DNA of 64,000 nucleotides from positions 1 through 64,000 of the forward strand of contig NZ_JNWQ01000038.1 of NCBI RefSeq assembly GCF_000716875.1, in the 5' to 3' direction. The position numbers were made by a program, and so were the translations under genes. The DNA is from Streptomyces novaecaesareae. GTDB taxonomy: Bacteria; Actinomycetota; Actinomycetes; Streptomycetales; Streptomycetaceae. A model generated the notes under the pieces. That model worked only from the letters and a program-made list of their open reading frames with translations, did not search any database and was not told the DNA's origin. The stretch's first letter is position 1, and each line of letters opens with the position of its first letter. Of the stretch, positions 41,521 through 49,613 are shown piece after piece.

Positions 41521-42225
41521 GTGGCTTCGGTGACTTCGGTTCGAGCGGTGCAGGCAGTGCGGGCGGTTCGGGTGCGGGAGGCGGCGGCCCTGCGCTCGCG
41601 CGCCGTACGGGCGGCGGCGGTGCTGACGGTGGCCGGGCTGGGGCTGACCGGGTGCATGTCGGTCGGTCCGGCGGCGGAGGAGAAGCACGGCGAGGTGGCG
41701 CCGGTCGGGCAGGCCGGCCCGGCGGGCCGACCGGGGGCGACCGGCGGGCCCTCGGCCGTGCCGGCCGCCGGGCACCCGGGGAGCGCGTCGGGGCGCCCGG
41801 AGCGGCCGGGCGGCCCGCAGGCCGAGAACGCGCCGGGCGGGGCCGCGGCCACCGTGCCGGGCGAGGTGGTGCCCGGCGGGAACGGCGCGGTGGCCGGCGT
41901 CGTCCCGGTGCCGGGGCCGGGGGCTCCCGCCGGTGCGCCGGGCGGCGCTTCGGCGGGCGGGACGAACACCAGCCCCGCGCCGCACCCGGGCGGCGGGGCG
42001 TCGTCCGGGGCGGGCGGCACGGCGGGCTCCGGCGGTACGGGCGGCACCGGCGAGGGCCGCTCGGGCGGTTCGGCGGGCAGCCCCTCGGCCACCCCGAGCA
42101 GCCGCCCGTCGAGCACCCCGGAGCCCGAGCACAGCTCGCCGCCCGCGACCGTCCCGCCCGGCCCGGCGCCCTCCGCCGGCAGCTCCGGTTCCCCGGCCCC
42201 GAGCCCGCGTGCGGCTGCCCAATAG
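41521..42225 (+). CDS. Low-complexity secreted lipoprotein
   Basis: A 234-residue predicted lipoprotein. The N-terminal region is basic (REAAALRSRAVRAA) followed by AVLTVAGLGLTGC, a fair lipobox with the lipidated Cys at about residue 41. The rest, to the stop, is a Gly/Pro/Ser/Ala-rich disordered chain (AGGTNTSPAPHPGGGASSGAGG, then SRPSSTPEPEHSSPP), likely a cell-wall spacer without an enzymatic domain. GTG 41521 is chosen because GAGAGGG precedes it; earlier in-frame sequence is Arg-rich. Function unknown. Confidence 0.65.
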   Translation: MASVTSVRAVQAVRAVRVREAAALRSRAVRAAAVLTVAGLGLTGCMSVGPAAEEKHGEVAPVGQAGPAGRPGATGGPSAVPAAGHPGSASGRPERPGGPQAENAPGGAAATVPGEVVPGGNGAVAGVVPVPGPGAPAGAPGGASAGGTNTSPAPHPGGGASSGAGGTAGSGGTGGTGEGRSGGSAGSPSATPSSRPSSTPEPEHSSPPATVPPGPAPSAGSSGSPAPSPRAAAQ

Positions 42226-42420
42226 CGCTTTGTCCTGGGCATTTGCCTCCGATCCCTCGGGTCCTCTATGGTGGTAGATCGTTCGTTTGATTCATTTGAC
42301 TGGCGCCCTAATCCCATCTGGCGCCCTTGGCGCGTTCCGGCGATCCGTGGCTGACCGCATAGAGGCGGTTGTGAAACAGAACCCCGGACTTTGGCGCGTG
42401 CCACTTCCGGAAGGTTCTGC
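42226..42420 (+). other. Long 5' leader region of the DEAD-box helicase
   Basis: 195 bp before the helicase start. GC is low around 42280-42300 (GATTCATTTGACT). TGGCGCCC appears at 42301 and 42319 followed by GGCGCG, each core being palindromic. Cold-shock-type helicase genes often have long folded leaders; the start of transcription cannot be fixed by eye. Confidence 0.4.
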
Positions 42421-44598
42421 ATGTCTCTCGTTGACGACGCCCGCTTCGCCATGCCCGCGAACGAGGCCGCCGCCGATGTCACCGACACCATCGACACCAT
42501 CGACACCGCCGCCGACGAGGTGATCGCCGAGGCCGTGGAGGCCACCGAGGAGGCGGCCGCCGAGCCGACGATCACCTTCGGCGACCTGGGCCTGCACGAC
42601 GACGTCGTGCGTGCCCTCGCCAAGCGCGGCGTCACCACCCCGTTCCCGATCCAGGCCGCGACCATCCCGGACGCCCTGGCCGGCAAGGACGTGCTGGGCC
42701 GTGGCCGTACCGGCTCCGGCAAGACCCTCAGCTTCGGCCTGCCGCTGCTGACCCGCCTCGCCGACGGCGAGCGCACCAAGCCCAAGCACCCGCGCGGCCT
42801 GATCCTCGTCCCGACCCGCGAGCTGGCCATGCAGGTGGCCGACGCCCTGGAGCCGTTCGGCTCGGTCCTCGGCCTCAAGCTCAAGGTCGTCTGCGGCGGC
42901 ACCTCGATGTCGAACCAGATCTACGCGCTGGAGCGCGGCGTCGACATCCTCGTCGCCACCCCCGGCCGTCTGCGTGACCTGCTGAACCGCGGTTCCGCCA
43001 AGCTCGCCGACGTCCGGACCGTGGTCCTCGACGAGGCCGACCAGATGGCCGACATGGGCTTCCTGCCCGAGGTCACCGAGATCCTCGACCAGGTGCCGGC
43101 CGGCGGCCAGCGCCTGCTGTTCTCCGCCACCCTGGAGAACGAGATCGACACCCTGGTCAAGCGCTACCTGAAGAACCCGGTCACCCACGAGGTCGACCCG
43201 TCGGCCGGTGCGGTCACCACCATGACCCACCACATCCTCGTGGTGAAGCCCAAGGACAAGGCGCCGATCACCAACGCGATCGCCGCCCGCAAGGGCCGCA
43301 CGATCATCTTCGTCCGCACCCAGATGGGCGCCGACCGCGTCGCCGAGCAGCTGATCGAGGCCGGCGTGAAGGCCGACGCGCTGCACGGCGGCATGACCCA
43401 GGGCGCCCGTACCCGCGTCCTCGGCGACTTCAAGGACGGCTACGTCAACGTCGTCGTCGCCACCGACGTCGCCGCCCGCGGCATCCACGTCGACGGCATC
43501 GACCTGGTTCTCAACGTGGACCCGGCCGGCGACCACAAGGACTACCTGCACCGCTCCGGCCGCACCGCGCGGGCCGGTCGCTCCGGCGCCGTCGTCACCC
43601 TGGTGCTGCCGCACCAGCGCCGTGGCGTCTTCCGCCTGATGGAGGACGCGGGCGTCGACGCCAGCCGCCACATCCTGGACCACGCCTTCGACGCGGAGGT
43701 CGCCCGGATCACCGGCGCCCGTTCGCTCACCGAGGTCCAGGCGGAGAGCGCCGCCAACATCGCCGGTGCCGCCGAGCGCGAGCTCGCCGACATGACCCGC
43801 CAGCTGGAGCGCGCGCAGCGCCGCGCCACCGAGCTGCGCGAGGAGGCCGACCGGCTGGCCGCCCGTGCGGCGCGCGAGCGGGCCGAGCTGGGCATCGAGG
43901 ACGAGGAGCCGGCCGCCGAGGCGGGCGACGAGGCCACCGCGGAGGCTCCGGCCGCCGAGGAGACGGCTCCGGCCGCCGCCCCGCAGGCCGAGGAGCGCAC
44001 CCCGTCGTACCGCGAGGCGCGCACCGAGCGTCCGGCCTTCGGCCGTGACCGGGACCGTGGCGGCGACCGTGACGACCGTGGTGGTCGCTCGGGTGGCTTC
44101 AACCGGGACCGTGACGACCGTGGTGGCCGTTCCTTCGGTGACCGTGACGACCGTCGCTCTGGTGGTGGCTTCAACCGCGACCGTGACGACCGTGGCGGCC
44201 GTTCGGGTGGCTTCAACCGGGACCGTGACGACCGTGGTGGCCGTTCCTTCGGTGACCGTGACGACCGTCGCTCCGGTGGTGGCTTCAACCGCGACCGTGA
44301 CGACCGTGGCGGCCGTTCGGGTGGCTTCAACCGGGACCGCGACGACCGCGGCGCCCGCTCCTTCGGTGACCGTCCGGCCCGCTCCTTCGGCGACCGCCCG
44401 GCCTTCGGCCGTGACCGCGACGAGCGCGGCGGCAGCAGCCGTCCGTTCTCCCGCCGTGACGACCACCGCGCCGGTGGCCGTCCGCAGGCCGACCGCGGTG
44501 GCTTCAACCGCGACGACCGCGGCGCCCGCTCCGGCGGTTTCGACCGTGACCGCGGTGGCTTCAACCGCGACGACCGCAAGCCGCGCTGGAAGAACTGA
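42421..44598 (+). CDS. DEAD-box RNA helicase with Arg/Gly/Asp-rich repetitive tail
   Basis: A 725-residue DEAD-box helicase, CsdA/RhlE type, for RNA remodelling in the cold and in ribosome assembly. Motifs are seen in order: FPIQAATIP (Q motif), GRGRTGSGKT, PTRELAMQ, TPGRL, VLDEADQM (DEAD-like), SATLE, ARGIHVDGIDLV and HRSGRTARAGRSG. After about residue 430 a coiled-coil segment and an acidic stretch precede a 180-residue tail of FNRDRDDRGGRS repeats, an RNA-binding RGG-like domain. ATG 42421 follows GGAAGGTTCTGC. The tail is encoded by 114-bp DNA repeats. Confidence 0.93.
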   Translation: MSLVDDARFAMPANEAAADVTDTIDTIDTAADEVIAEAVEATEEAAAEPTITFGDLGLHDDVVRALAKRGVTTPFPIQAATIPDALAGKDVLGRGRTGSGKTLSFGLPLLTRLADGERTKPKHPRGLILVPTRELAMQVADALEPFGSVLGLKLKVVCGGTSMSNQIYALERGVDILVATPGRLRDLLNRGSAKLADVRTVVLDEADQMADMGFLPEVTEILDQVPAGGQRLLFSATLENEIDTLVKRYLKNPVTHEVDPSAGAVTTMTHHILVVKPKDKAPITNAIAARKGRTIIFVRTQMGADRVAEQLIEAGVKADALHGGMTQGARTRVLGDFKDGYVNVVVATDVAARGIHVDGIDLVLNVDPAGDHKDYLHRSGRTARAGRSGAVVTLVLPHQRRGVFRLMEDAGVDASRHILDHAFDAEVARITGARSLTEVQAESAANIAGAAERELADMTRQLERAQRRATELREEADRLAARAARERAELGIEDEEPAAEAGDEATAEAPAAEETAPAAAPQAEERTPSYREARTERPAFGRDRDRGGDRDDRGGRSGGFNRDRDDRGGRSFGDRDDRRSGGGFNRDRDDRGGRSGGFNRDRDDRGGRSFGDRDDRRSGGGFNRDRDDRGGRSGGFNRDRDDRGARSFGDRPARSFGDRPAFGRDRDERGGSSRPFSRRDDHRAGGRPQADRGGFNRDDRGARSGGFDRDRGGFNRDDRKPRWKN
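44089..44370 (+). repeat. 114-bp in-gene tandem repeat encoding the helicase tail
   Basis: Units 44089-44202 and 44203-44316 encode the same 38 residues, with a partial third unit to about 44370. Differences between units are almost all silent third-base changes. Confidence 0.85.
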
Positions 44599-44640
44599 CG
44601 CCGCACCGGCGGTAGTCGACCGCCGGCCCGGCTGAACGTA

Positions 44641-44677
44641 CGAAGGGCCCGCTCCGTCCCCCGGAGCGGGCCCTTCG
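44641..44677 (+). terminator. Terminator of the helicase gene
   Basis: A perfect 16-bp stem CGAAGGGCCCGCTCCG with a short C/T loop starts 43 bp after the stop codon. Confidence 0.88.
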
Positions 44678-44773
44678 CGTTCCCCCGATACCCCCCGACA
44701 CCTCGTCGTGCTCCCCCCGAGGTGTTGTTCTGGGAGTGAGAATAACCTGTGGCGCCGCGCAGCGGTAGTCCCG

Positions 44774-44779
44774 TAGCCT
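44774..44779 (+). promoter_or_regulatory. -10 element of the PARG-like gene (leaderless)
   Basis: TAGCCT lies seven bases before ATG 44787. ACACCTCG and CGAGGTGT (44698-44705 and 44718-44725) form an inverted repeat further upstream. Confidence 0.4.
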
Positions 44780-44786
44780 CCGGGGC

Positions 44787-45638
44787 ATGAGCAGCAGACT
44801 GCATGACGTGGCACGGGTGAACGAGGAGATCGCCGAGCGGGGGAGCTACCGGACGGCCGGTGGTGAACTCGTGCAGGTGGGGGAGCAGTTGACGGCGGCA
44901 CGGGCCGGGACGGTGTCGTACTCGCCGCAGGCGCTGGACGCGCTGGTGGCGGCGGGCGAGCCGGGGCCCGGGCCGGAGGCGGGGCCGGGGTCGCGCGGGA
45001 GCGTCGAGGTGACGGCCGAGGGGAGCATCGAGGCCGCCCGGCGGCTGGTCGCGGCCGGGGCCGGCCCGGTCGGGGTGCTGAACTTCGCCTCCGCCCGCAA
45101 CCCCGGCGGCGGCTACCTGCGCGGCGCCCGCGCCCAGGAGGAGGACATCTGCCGCAGCGCGCTGCTGTACAGCTGCCTGCTGGAGGCGCCGGACTACTAC
45201 GAGGCACACCGGGCCTCCACCGACCTCCGGTACAGCCACCGGGTGATCGTCTCGCCCGACGTGCCGGTGATCCGCGGCGGGCGCGGCGAGCTGCTGGCGC
45301 AGCCGTACCCGGTCACCTTCCTGACCTCGCCCGCCCCCAACGCCGGTCAGCTGGAGCGGCGTTCGGCCGGCACCGACGTCCGGGGCGTGCTCGCCGAGCG
45401 GGCCGTGCGGGTGCTCGCGGCGGCGGCCCGGCACGAGGTGCGCACGCTGGTGCTCGGCGCCTGGGGCTGCGGGGTGTTCCGCAACGACCCGGCGCAGGTC
45501 GCCGAGGCCTTCGAGGGCGCGCTGGCCCGGTACGGGGCGGCCTTCGAGCGGGTGGTGTTCGCGGTCTGGGACCGCTCGCCGGTCTCGGCGAACCGGGCCG
45601 CCTTCGAGGCCCGGTTCGGTGCGGAGGCGGCGCGCTGA
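44787..45638 (+). CDS. TIGR02452-family macrodomain protein (bacterial-type PARG)
   Basis: A 283-residue protein of the TIGR02452/DUF2263 family. It has the catalytic signature of bacterial poly(ADP-ribose) glycohydrolases, GGG (residues 107-109) followed by QEE (117-119) in NPGGGYLRGARAQEEDICRSALLYSCL. GAWGCGVFRNDPAQVAEAF and VVFAVWDRSP close the macrodomain fold. It should cleave ADP-ribose linkages or remove ADP-ribosylation in the cytoplasm. No ADP-ribosyltransferase gene is adjacent. ATG 44787 is probably leaderless. Confidence 0.9.
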   Translation: MSSRLHDVARVNEEIAERGSYRTAGGELVQVGEQLTAARAGTVSYSPQALDALVAAGEPGPGPEAGPGSRGSVEVTAEGSIEAARRLVAAGAGPVGVLNFASARNPGGGYLRGARAQEEDICRSALLYSCLLEAPDYYEAHRASTDLRYSHRVIVSPDVPVIRGGRGELLAQPYPVTFLTSPAPNAGQLERRSAGTDVRGVLAERAVRVLAAAARHEVRTLVLGAWGCGVFRNDPAQVAEAFEGALARYGAAFERVVFAVWDRSPVSANRAAFEARFGAEAAR

Positions 45639-45655
45639 GGGTTCGCGGCTGGCGG

Positions 45656-45991
45656 TTACCGCTTGCGGGTGGCGAGCGCCGTCGCCGCCGTGGAGGCCGC
45701 CGCGACCACGCCGGTGACGGCGAACACGGACGGCCAGGCGCCGATCCGCTTCGCCAGCGGGTGCGAGCCGCCGAAGGCCGCCACGTACAGGCCGGTCAGC
45801 GCCGCCGCGGTGCCCGTGCCCGAGCTGCGGCGCCACTGCGCGGCCGCCCCGGCGCCGGCCACCGCCAGCACCGCGCCGCCCAGCTCGCGCCGGCCGGTCC
45901 AACGGGCGACGCCGTAGCCGCCGACCAGGCCGCTGGCCGCGGTCAGCGTGGCGGGCGCGGCCGCCGTGAGTACGTTCGGAACCTTCGCCAT
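45656..45991 (-). CDS. Small membrane protein
   Basis: A 111-residue Ala/Gly-rich membrane protein with four short hydrophobic segments (VLTAAAPATLTAASGLVGGYG, LGGAVLAVAGAGAAA, AAALTGLYVAAFGGS, WPSVFAVTGVVAAASTAATALA) and a basic end. No family recognised. GGAG six bases before ATG 45991 fixes the start; an in-frame ATG at 46003 is less likely. It converges on the PARG-like gene, 17 bp apart. Confidence 0.65.
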   Translation of the reverse strand: MAKVPNVLTAAAPATLTAASGLVGGYGVARWTGRRELGGAVLAVAGAGAAAQWRRSSGTGTAAALTGLYVAAFGGSHPLAKRIGAWPSVFAVTGVVAAASTAATALATRKR

Positions 45992-46158
45992 CGTCGACTC
46001 CACTCGTCACGGGTGAGGCTGGTGGGGCCGGTAAGGGCCCGTCGACTTCCGACCCTAACCCGACCGCGCCGGCGGCCTTCCGGGGCGGCCTTCCGGGGCC
46101 GCCGGGCGGGAGCTGCGGGATGCGTCGGGCGGGAGTCGCGGGAAGCGTCGGACACGCC

Positions 46159-47253
46159 TCAGCGGAAGGCCTGCTCGACCGAGTGCCCCGGGACGGTGCG
46201 GGCGAGCCGCTCCGCCGCCTCCGCCGGGGAGAGCACCCGTTCCAGCCGCAGGTCGCCCGGGACCTCCTGGATGAACCGCCCGGCCGCCCAGCTGCGCTCG
46301 TACGGCAGCGGCTCCAGGACCAGGGTGCGCACGCCGTCCAGCACCGGGACGTCGCTCGGGGTGCCCTCGTTCCAGATCCAGGAGCCGTCCGGCGCGACCA
46401 GGTTGAAGGCGCCGGTCGCGATCACCCGGCGGCCGTCCAGGAAGGCCGTCCGGGCCAGCGCCACCACCTCCGGGTCCTGCGGGGTGCCGGGCAGGTGGCC
46501 GCCGCCGATCAGCACGTCGGCGAGCAGGGTGTGCAGCTGGAAGGTGTCGCTCAGGCCGCTCATCCGCAGCAGGTAGCCGGTGCCGGTGGGGCGGTCCAGC
46601 ACCAGCAGCGGCTCGTCGTCCGGCATCAGCGCCAGGTGGGCCAGGCCCTTGAAGTCGTGCTGCTCGCCGCCGTACCGGCCGAACAGCTCCACGAGTACCT
46701 CGGTCACACCCGAGGCGCGGGCCTCGGCCCGCACCGGCGCGTGCGAGTACACCGCCCAGGACGCCTGCTGCCACAGGTGCAGCGTCCACCAGCCGACCAC
46801 GGCCAGGTGCGCGTGCCACTCGTCCAGCAGCGCCGGGTCCGCGATCCGCGCGTGCGCCTCGGCCGGGTCGTCCTCCTCCGGGTCCGGCAGCGGGCCGCCG
46901 CCCGTCCCGGCCCAGCGCCGCAGCAGCAGCTCCACCCCGGTCAGCGCCCCGCGCAGGCCGGCCAGCACCGGGCCGGCGCAGGCCACCGGGTCGGCGCCGT
47001 GCTCGACACAGGCGCCCACCACCATGGCCAGGTGGGCGCGGGGGAACGGCGGGGCGTCCGGCAGCAGCGCGGCCAGCCGGGGGCCGGCCGCCACCCGCTC
47101 CTGCGGGGCGGCCGAGCCGAACAGCCCGCCGACCGCGCCGAGGGCGGGGCCGAAGCGCTCGTCGTCCCCGGCCGCGACCACCGCCTCCAGTTCGGCCACC
47201 GCTTCGAGGAGGGCGGGCTGCTGACGGTGCGACGGTGTCTGCTCGGTGGACAT
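46159..47253 (-). CDS. Hypothetical soluble protein
   Basis: A 364-residue protein without a recognisable domain. Ala/Leu-rich helices fill residues 10-110 (LLEAVAELEAVVAAGDDERFGPALGAVGG), and a beta-rich C-terminal part includes RMSGLSDTFQLHTLLADVLIGGG, GRRVIATGAFNLVAPDGSWIWNEGTPSDVP and VRTLVLEPLPYERSWAAGRF. Tryptophans are frequent in the middle (WWTLHLWQQASW). The layout suggests a helical repeat joined to a beta domain. ATG 47253 is used; there is no strong ribosome site. Function unknown. Confidence 0.65.
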   Translation of the reverse strand: MSTEQTPSHRQQPALLEAVAELEAVVAAGDDERFGPALGAVGGLFGSAAPQERVAAGPRLAALLPDAPPFPRAHLAMVVGACVEHGADPVACAGPVLAGLRGALTGVELLLRRWAGTGGGPLPDPEEDDPAEAHARIADPALLDEWHAHLAVVGWWTLHLWQQASWAVYSHAPVRAEARASGVTEVLVELFGRYGGEQHDFKGLAHLALMPDDEPLLVLDRPTGTGYLLRMSGLSDTFQLHTLLADVLIGGGHLPGTPQDPEVVALARTAFLDGRRVIATGAFNLVAPDGSWIWNEGTPSDVPVLDGVRTLVLEPLPYERSWAAGRFIQEVPGDLRLERVLSPAEAAERLARTVPGHSVEQAFR

Positions 47254-47354
47254 TCGCCGCAGCATAGGCGGCCGGACCGGTCCGGTCGAAACGCCCCCGC
47301 ACCTCGGCCACGGTCGGCCACGGGGCTGTCGGTACCCGGTGGCAGACTTCGACC

Positions 47355-47804
47355 GTGACTGACTCCGCGATCACCGACGGCAGCTACCTCGTCCGCAACG
47401 TCGGCAGCGGCCTGCTGCTGCAGGTCGCCGGCGCCTCCCGGCGCAGCGGCGCCCGGATCGTGCTGGGCGCGGACGACGGCACCGACAACCAGCTCTGGCA
47501 CCTCACCGCCGTCCACCCGGGCGGCGCGCTCTTCCACATCGAGAACGCCGCCAGCGGCAAGCGCCTCGACGTCACCGGCGCCTCCCCGGACGACGGCGTC
47601 CCCATCCAGCAGTGGGGTGCCAACGCCTTCGGCGCCCAGGAGTGGCTGCTGGAGGGCCACGTGGACGCCCCGGGCACCTACACGGTCACCAGCTTCATCA
47701 GCGGCAAGCCCCTGACGGCGCCGGAGCCCCCGGAGGAGGGCGTCCGGCAGTGGGAGGACACCGACTCTCCGACCCAGTGGTGGCGCTTCGAGCGCCGGGC
47801 CTAG
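47355..47804 (+). CDS. RICIN-type beta-trefoil lectin domain protein
   Basis: A 149-residue protein that is one ricin-B-type beta-trefoil. Three Q-x-W-like repeats mark the three lobes: NQLWHL (about 46-51), AQEWLL (95-100) and TQWWRF (140-145), with ENAASGKRLDVTG typical of the sugar-binding subdomain. Unusually for this class it has no signal peptide, so it would be cytoplasmic. GTG 47355 follows CAGACT six bases upstream, hence probably leaderless. Sugar specificity unknown. Confidence 0.8.
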   Translation: MTDSAITDGSYLVRNVGSGLLLQVAGASRRSGARIVLGADDGTDNQLWHLTAVHPGGALFHIENAASGKRLDVTGASPDDGVPIQQWGANAFGAQEWLLEGHVDAPGTYTVTSFISGKPLTAPEPPEEGVRQWEDTDSPTQWWRFERRA

Positions 47805-47840
47805 CGAGCCGGGGGCGGCCGTACGTCACCGGCCGGCGGG

Positions 47841-47889
47841 CTCAGGTCTCAGGCCTCAGGTCTCAGGTCTCAGGCCTCAGGCCTCAGGC
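47841..47889. repeat. Heptanucleotide tandem array at the tyrosine phosphatase 3' end
   Basis: Seven consecutive 7-bp units CTCAGGY occupy 49 bp. The leftward gene's stop codon (47884-47886) lies inside the last unit. The unit sequence differs from the purA array, but unit length and copy number are the same. Confidence 0.85.
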
Positions 47890-48579
47890 CGAGAGGTTGG
47901 CGCGGACGGCGTCGAGTTCGGCGTCGGTGGCGCCGTGGTGGCGGAGGTAGGCCGGGATCGTGCCGTGGTGGGTGTGGATCCAGGCGAGGGAGGAGGCGAT
48001 GAGTTCGGCGCTGATCGGGCGGGAGAGGCGCTCGGCGCCGGTCTCGTCGATGTACGGGGCGGGGCCCTTGTCCAGGCCCAGGCCGATGTTGGAGAGCAGG
48101 AAGTCGGCGGTGATGTCGGCCTCGGAGGCGCCCAGCAGGGACTGCAGGACGGCGATGGTGAGGCCGGTGCGGTCCTTGCCGACGGCGCAGTGGACGACGG
48201 CGGCCAGCGACTCCGGCGCGGCGAGGCGGCGGACGACGGCGGCCAGCGAGCGGCCGGCCGTCTCGGCCATGAAGGGGTAGAGCGAGGCCTGGTCCTCGGG
48301 CCACGGCCGGTCGACGTCCCCGCGGTCGGCGGGCAGCGTCGGCAGGCTGAGGGCCTCGTGGTCGAGGCCGTGCCGCTGGTCCGGCCAGACCTCCAGTTCG
48401 AACGGGCTGCGCAGGTCGATCACCGTGCGCAGGCCGAGCTCCTTGAGCCGCCGGGCGCCCTCCTCGGTGAGCGTGTGGAAGGACCCGGAGCGGTACAGCA
48501 CGCCCCGGCGAAGGGTGCCGATCCCGCCCGCGTCACGGAAGTTGCGCACACCGGGGATGTCGATGAAGGCGTCGGTCAT
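47884..48579 (-). CDS. Tyrosine-protein phosphatase (Y_phosphatase3 type)
   Basis: A 231-residue protein phosphatase related to mycobacterial PtpB. The P-loop HCAVGKDRTG gives nucleophile C131 and R137; GVRNFRDAGGI, RRGVLYRSGSF and VIDLRSPFE are the conserved N-terminal blocks. It acts on phosphotyrosine, phosphoinositides or both. The start ATG 48579 follows a leftward -10 TACGGT, probably leaderless; in-frame sequence upstream is Pro-rich. The last codons lie in a heptanucleotide array. Confidence 0.92.
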   Translation of the reverse strand: MTDAFIDIPGVRNFRDAGGIGTLRRGVLYRSGSFHTLTEEGARRLKELGLRTVIDLRSPFELEVWPDQRHGLDHEALSLPTLPADRGDVDRPWPEDQASLYPFMAETAGRSLAAVVRRLAAPESLAAVVHCAVGKDRTGLTIAVLQSLLGASEADITADFLLSNIGLGLDKGPAPYIDETGAERLSRPISAELIASSLAWIHTHHGTIPAYLRHHGATDAELDAVRANLSA

Positions 48580-48586
48580 GGCCACC

Positions 48587-48592
48587 ACCGTA
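48587..48592 (-). promoter_or_regulatory. -10 element of the tyrosine phosphatase gene (leaderless)
   Basis: TACGGT on the leftward strand, seven bases before ATG 48579. Confidence 0.4.
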
Positions 48593-48667
48593 CGGGCGGG
48601 GGCGGGCGCGCGGAAGGAAACCGGAGGGGACCGTTCGGTTGCGGGCCGACGCTGTCCGAAAGCGGCC

Positions 48668-48705
48668 CCCGGGACCGGAACCGGCACCCGGGACCGGAAC
48701 CGGCA
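48668..48705. repeat. 19-bp tandem duplication
   Basis: CCCGGGACCGGAACCGGCA occurs twice in direct succession in the gap between the phosphatase start and the SDR stop. Confidence 0.8.
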
Positions 48706-48745
48706 CCCGGGGTCCGCCTTCGGCCCCGGGAGCGGGACCGGGCCC

Positions 48746-49600
48746 TCAGCGTCCGCCGGAGACCTCCAGGAACGCCCCCGTGGTGTACGAGGCGGCCGGG
48801 GAGAGCAGGAAGAGGATCGCCTCGGCGACCTCCTCCGGCCGTCCGCCGCGCTGCATCGGCAGGCCGGGGGCGACCCGGTCGACCCGCCCGGGCTCGCCGC
48901 CGAGCGCGTGGATGTCGGTGTGGATCAGCCCCGGCCGCACCGCGTTGACCCGGATCCCCTCGGCCGCGACCTCCAGCGCGAGGCCGCGGGTCATCGAGTC
49001 CACCGCGCCCTTGGCCGCCGCGTAGTCGACGTACTCGTTCGGCGAGCCGATCCGGGAGGCGGCCGAGGAGACGTTGACGATGGCGCCGCCGCGCCCGCCG
49101 TACCGGGTGGACATCCGGCGGACGGCCTGGGCCGCGCACAGGAACGGGCCGGTGACGTTGGCGGCCCAGATCCGGTTCAGCCGGTCCTCGTCGATCTCCT
49201 CCAGCCGGCACTGCCGCTCCAGCGTGCCGGCGTTGTTCACCAGGCCGGTGAGCGGGCCGAGTTCGGCGTCCACGGTGGTGAACAGCCGCTCCACCCCGGC
49301 GGTGCGGCTGACGTCCGCGCGCACGGCGAGGGCGGTGCCGCCCTCGGCCCGGATCGCGTCCACGACGGCGGCCGCCGAGGCCTCGTCCGTACGGTAGTTG
49401 ACGCAGACCCGGTGGCCGCGGCGGGCGGCCAGCACGGCGGTGGCGGCACCGATGCCGCGGCCGGCGCCGGTGACGATCAGGACCTCGTCGGTGGCGGCCG
49501 GGGCGGTGCCGGCCGGGGCGGCGGTGGTCGGGGCGGGGGTGGCGGCCGGGCTGGTGCCGGTCGGGTCGGGGGTGGCCGGGTCGGGGGTGGTGGTCGACAT
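48746..49600 (-). CDS. SDR family oxidoreductase
   Basis: A 284-residue short-chain dehydrogenase/reductase. After a Thr/Pro/Ala-rich N-terminal tail of 38 residues the Rossmann motif is TGAGRGIG (44-51); NNAG (122-125) and catalytic S178/S179, Y193 and K197 (YAAAK) complete the set. It looks like FabG-like 3-oxoacyl reductases or related sugar/alcohol dehydrogenases. The N-terminal tail is unusual for the family. ATG 49600 is probably leaderless, seven bases after TAGCGT. Confidence 0.9.
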   Translation of the reverse strand: MSTTTPDPATPDPTGTSPAATPAPTTAAPAGTAPAATDEVLIVTGAGRGIGAATAVLAARRGHRVCVNYRTDEASAAAVVDAIRAEGGTALAVRADVSRTAGVERLFTTVDAELGPLTGLVNNAGTLERQCRLEEIDEDRLNRIWAANVTGPFLCAAQAVRRMSTRYGGRGGAIVNVSSAASRIGSPNEYVDYAAAKGAVDSMTRGLALEVAAEGIRVNAVRPGLIHTDIHALGGEPGRVDRVAPGLPMQRGGRPEEVAEAILFLLSPAASYTTGAFLEVSGGR

Positions 49601-49607
49601 GGCCCGT

Positions 49608-49613
49608 ACGCTA
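49608..49613 (-). promoter_or_regulatory. -10 element of the SDR gene overlapping the upstream stop codon
   Basis: TAGCGT on the leftward strand lies seven bases before ATG 49600; its first three bases are also the TAG stop codon of the winged-helix gene. Confidence 0.4.
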
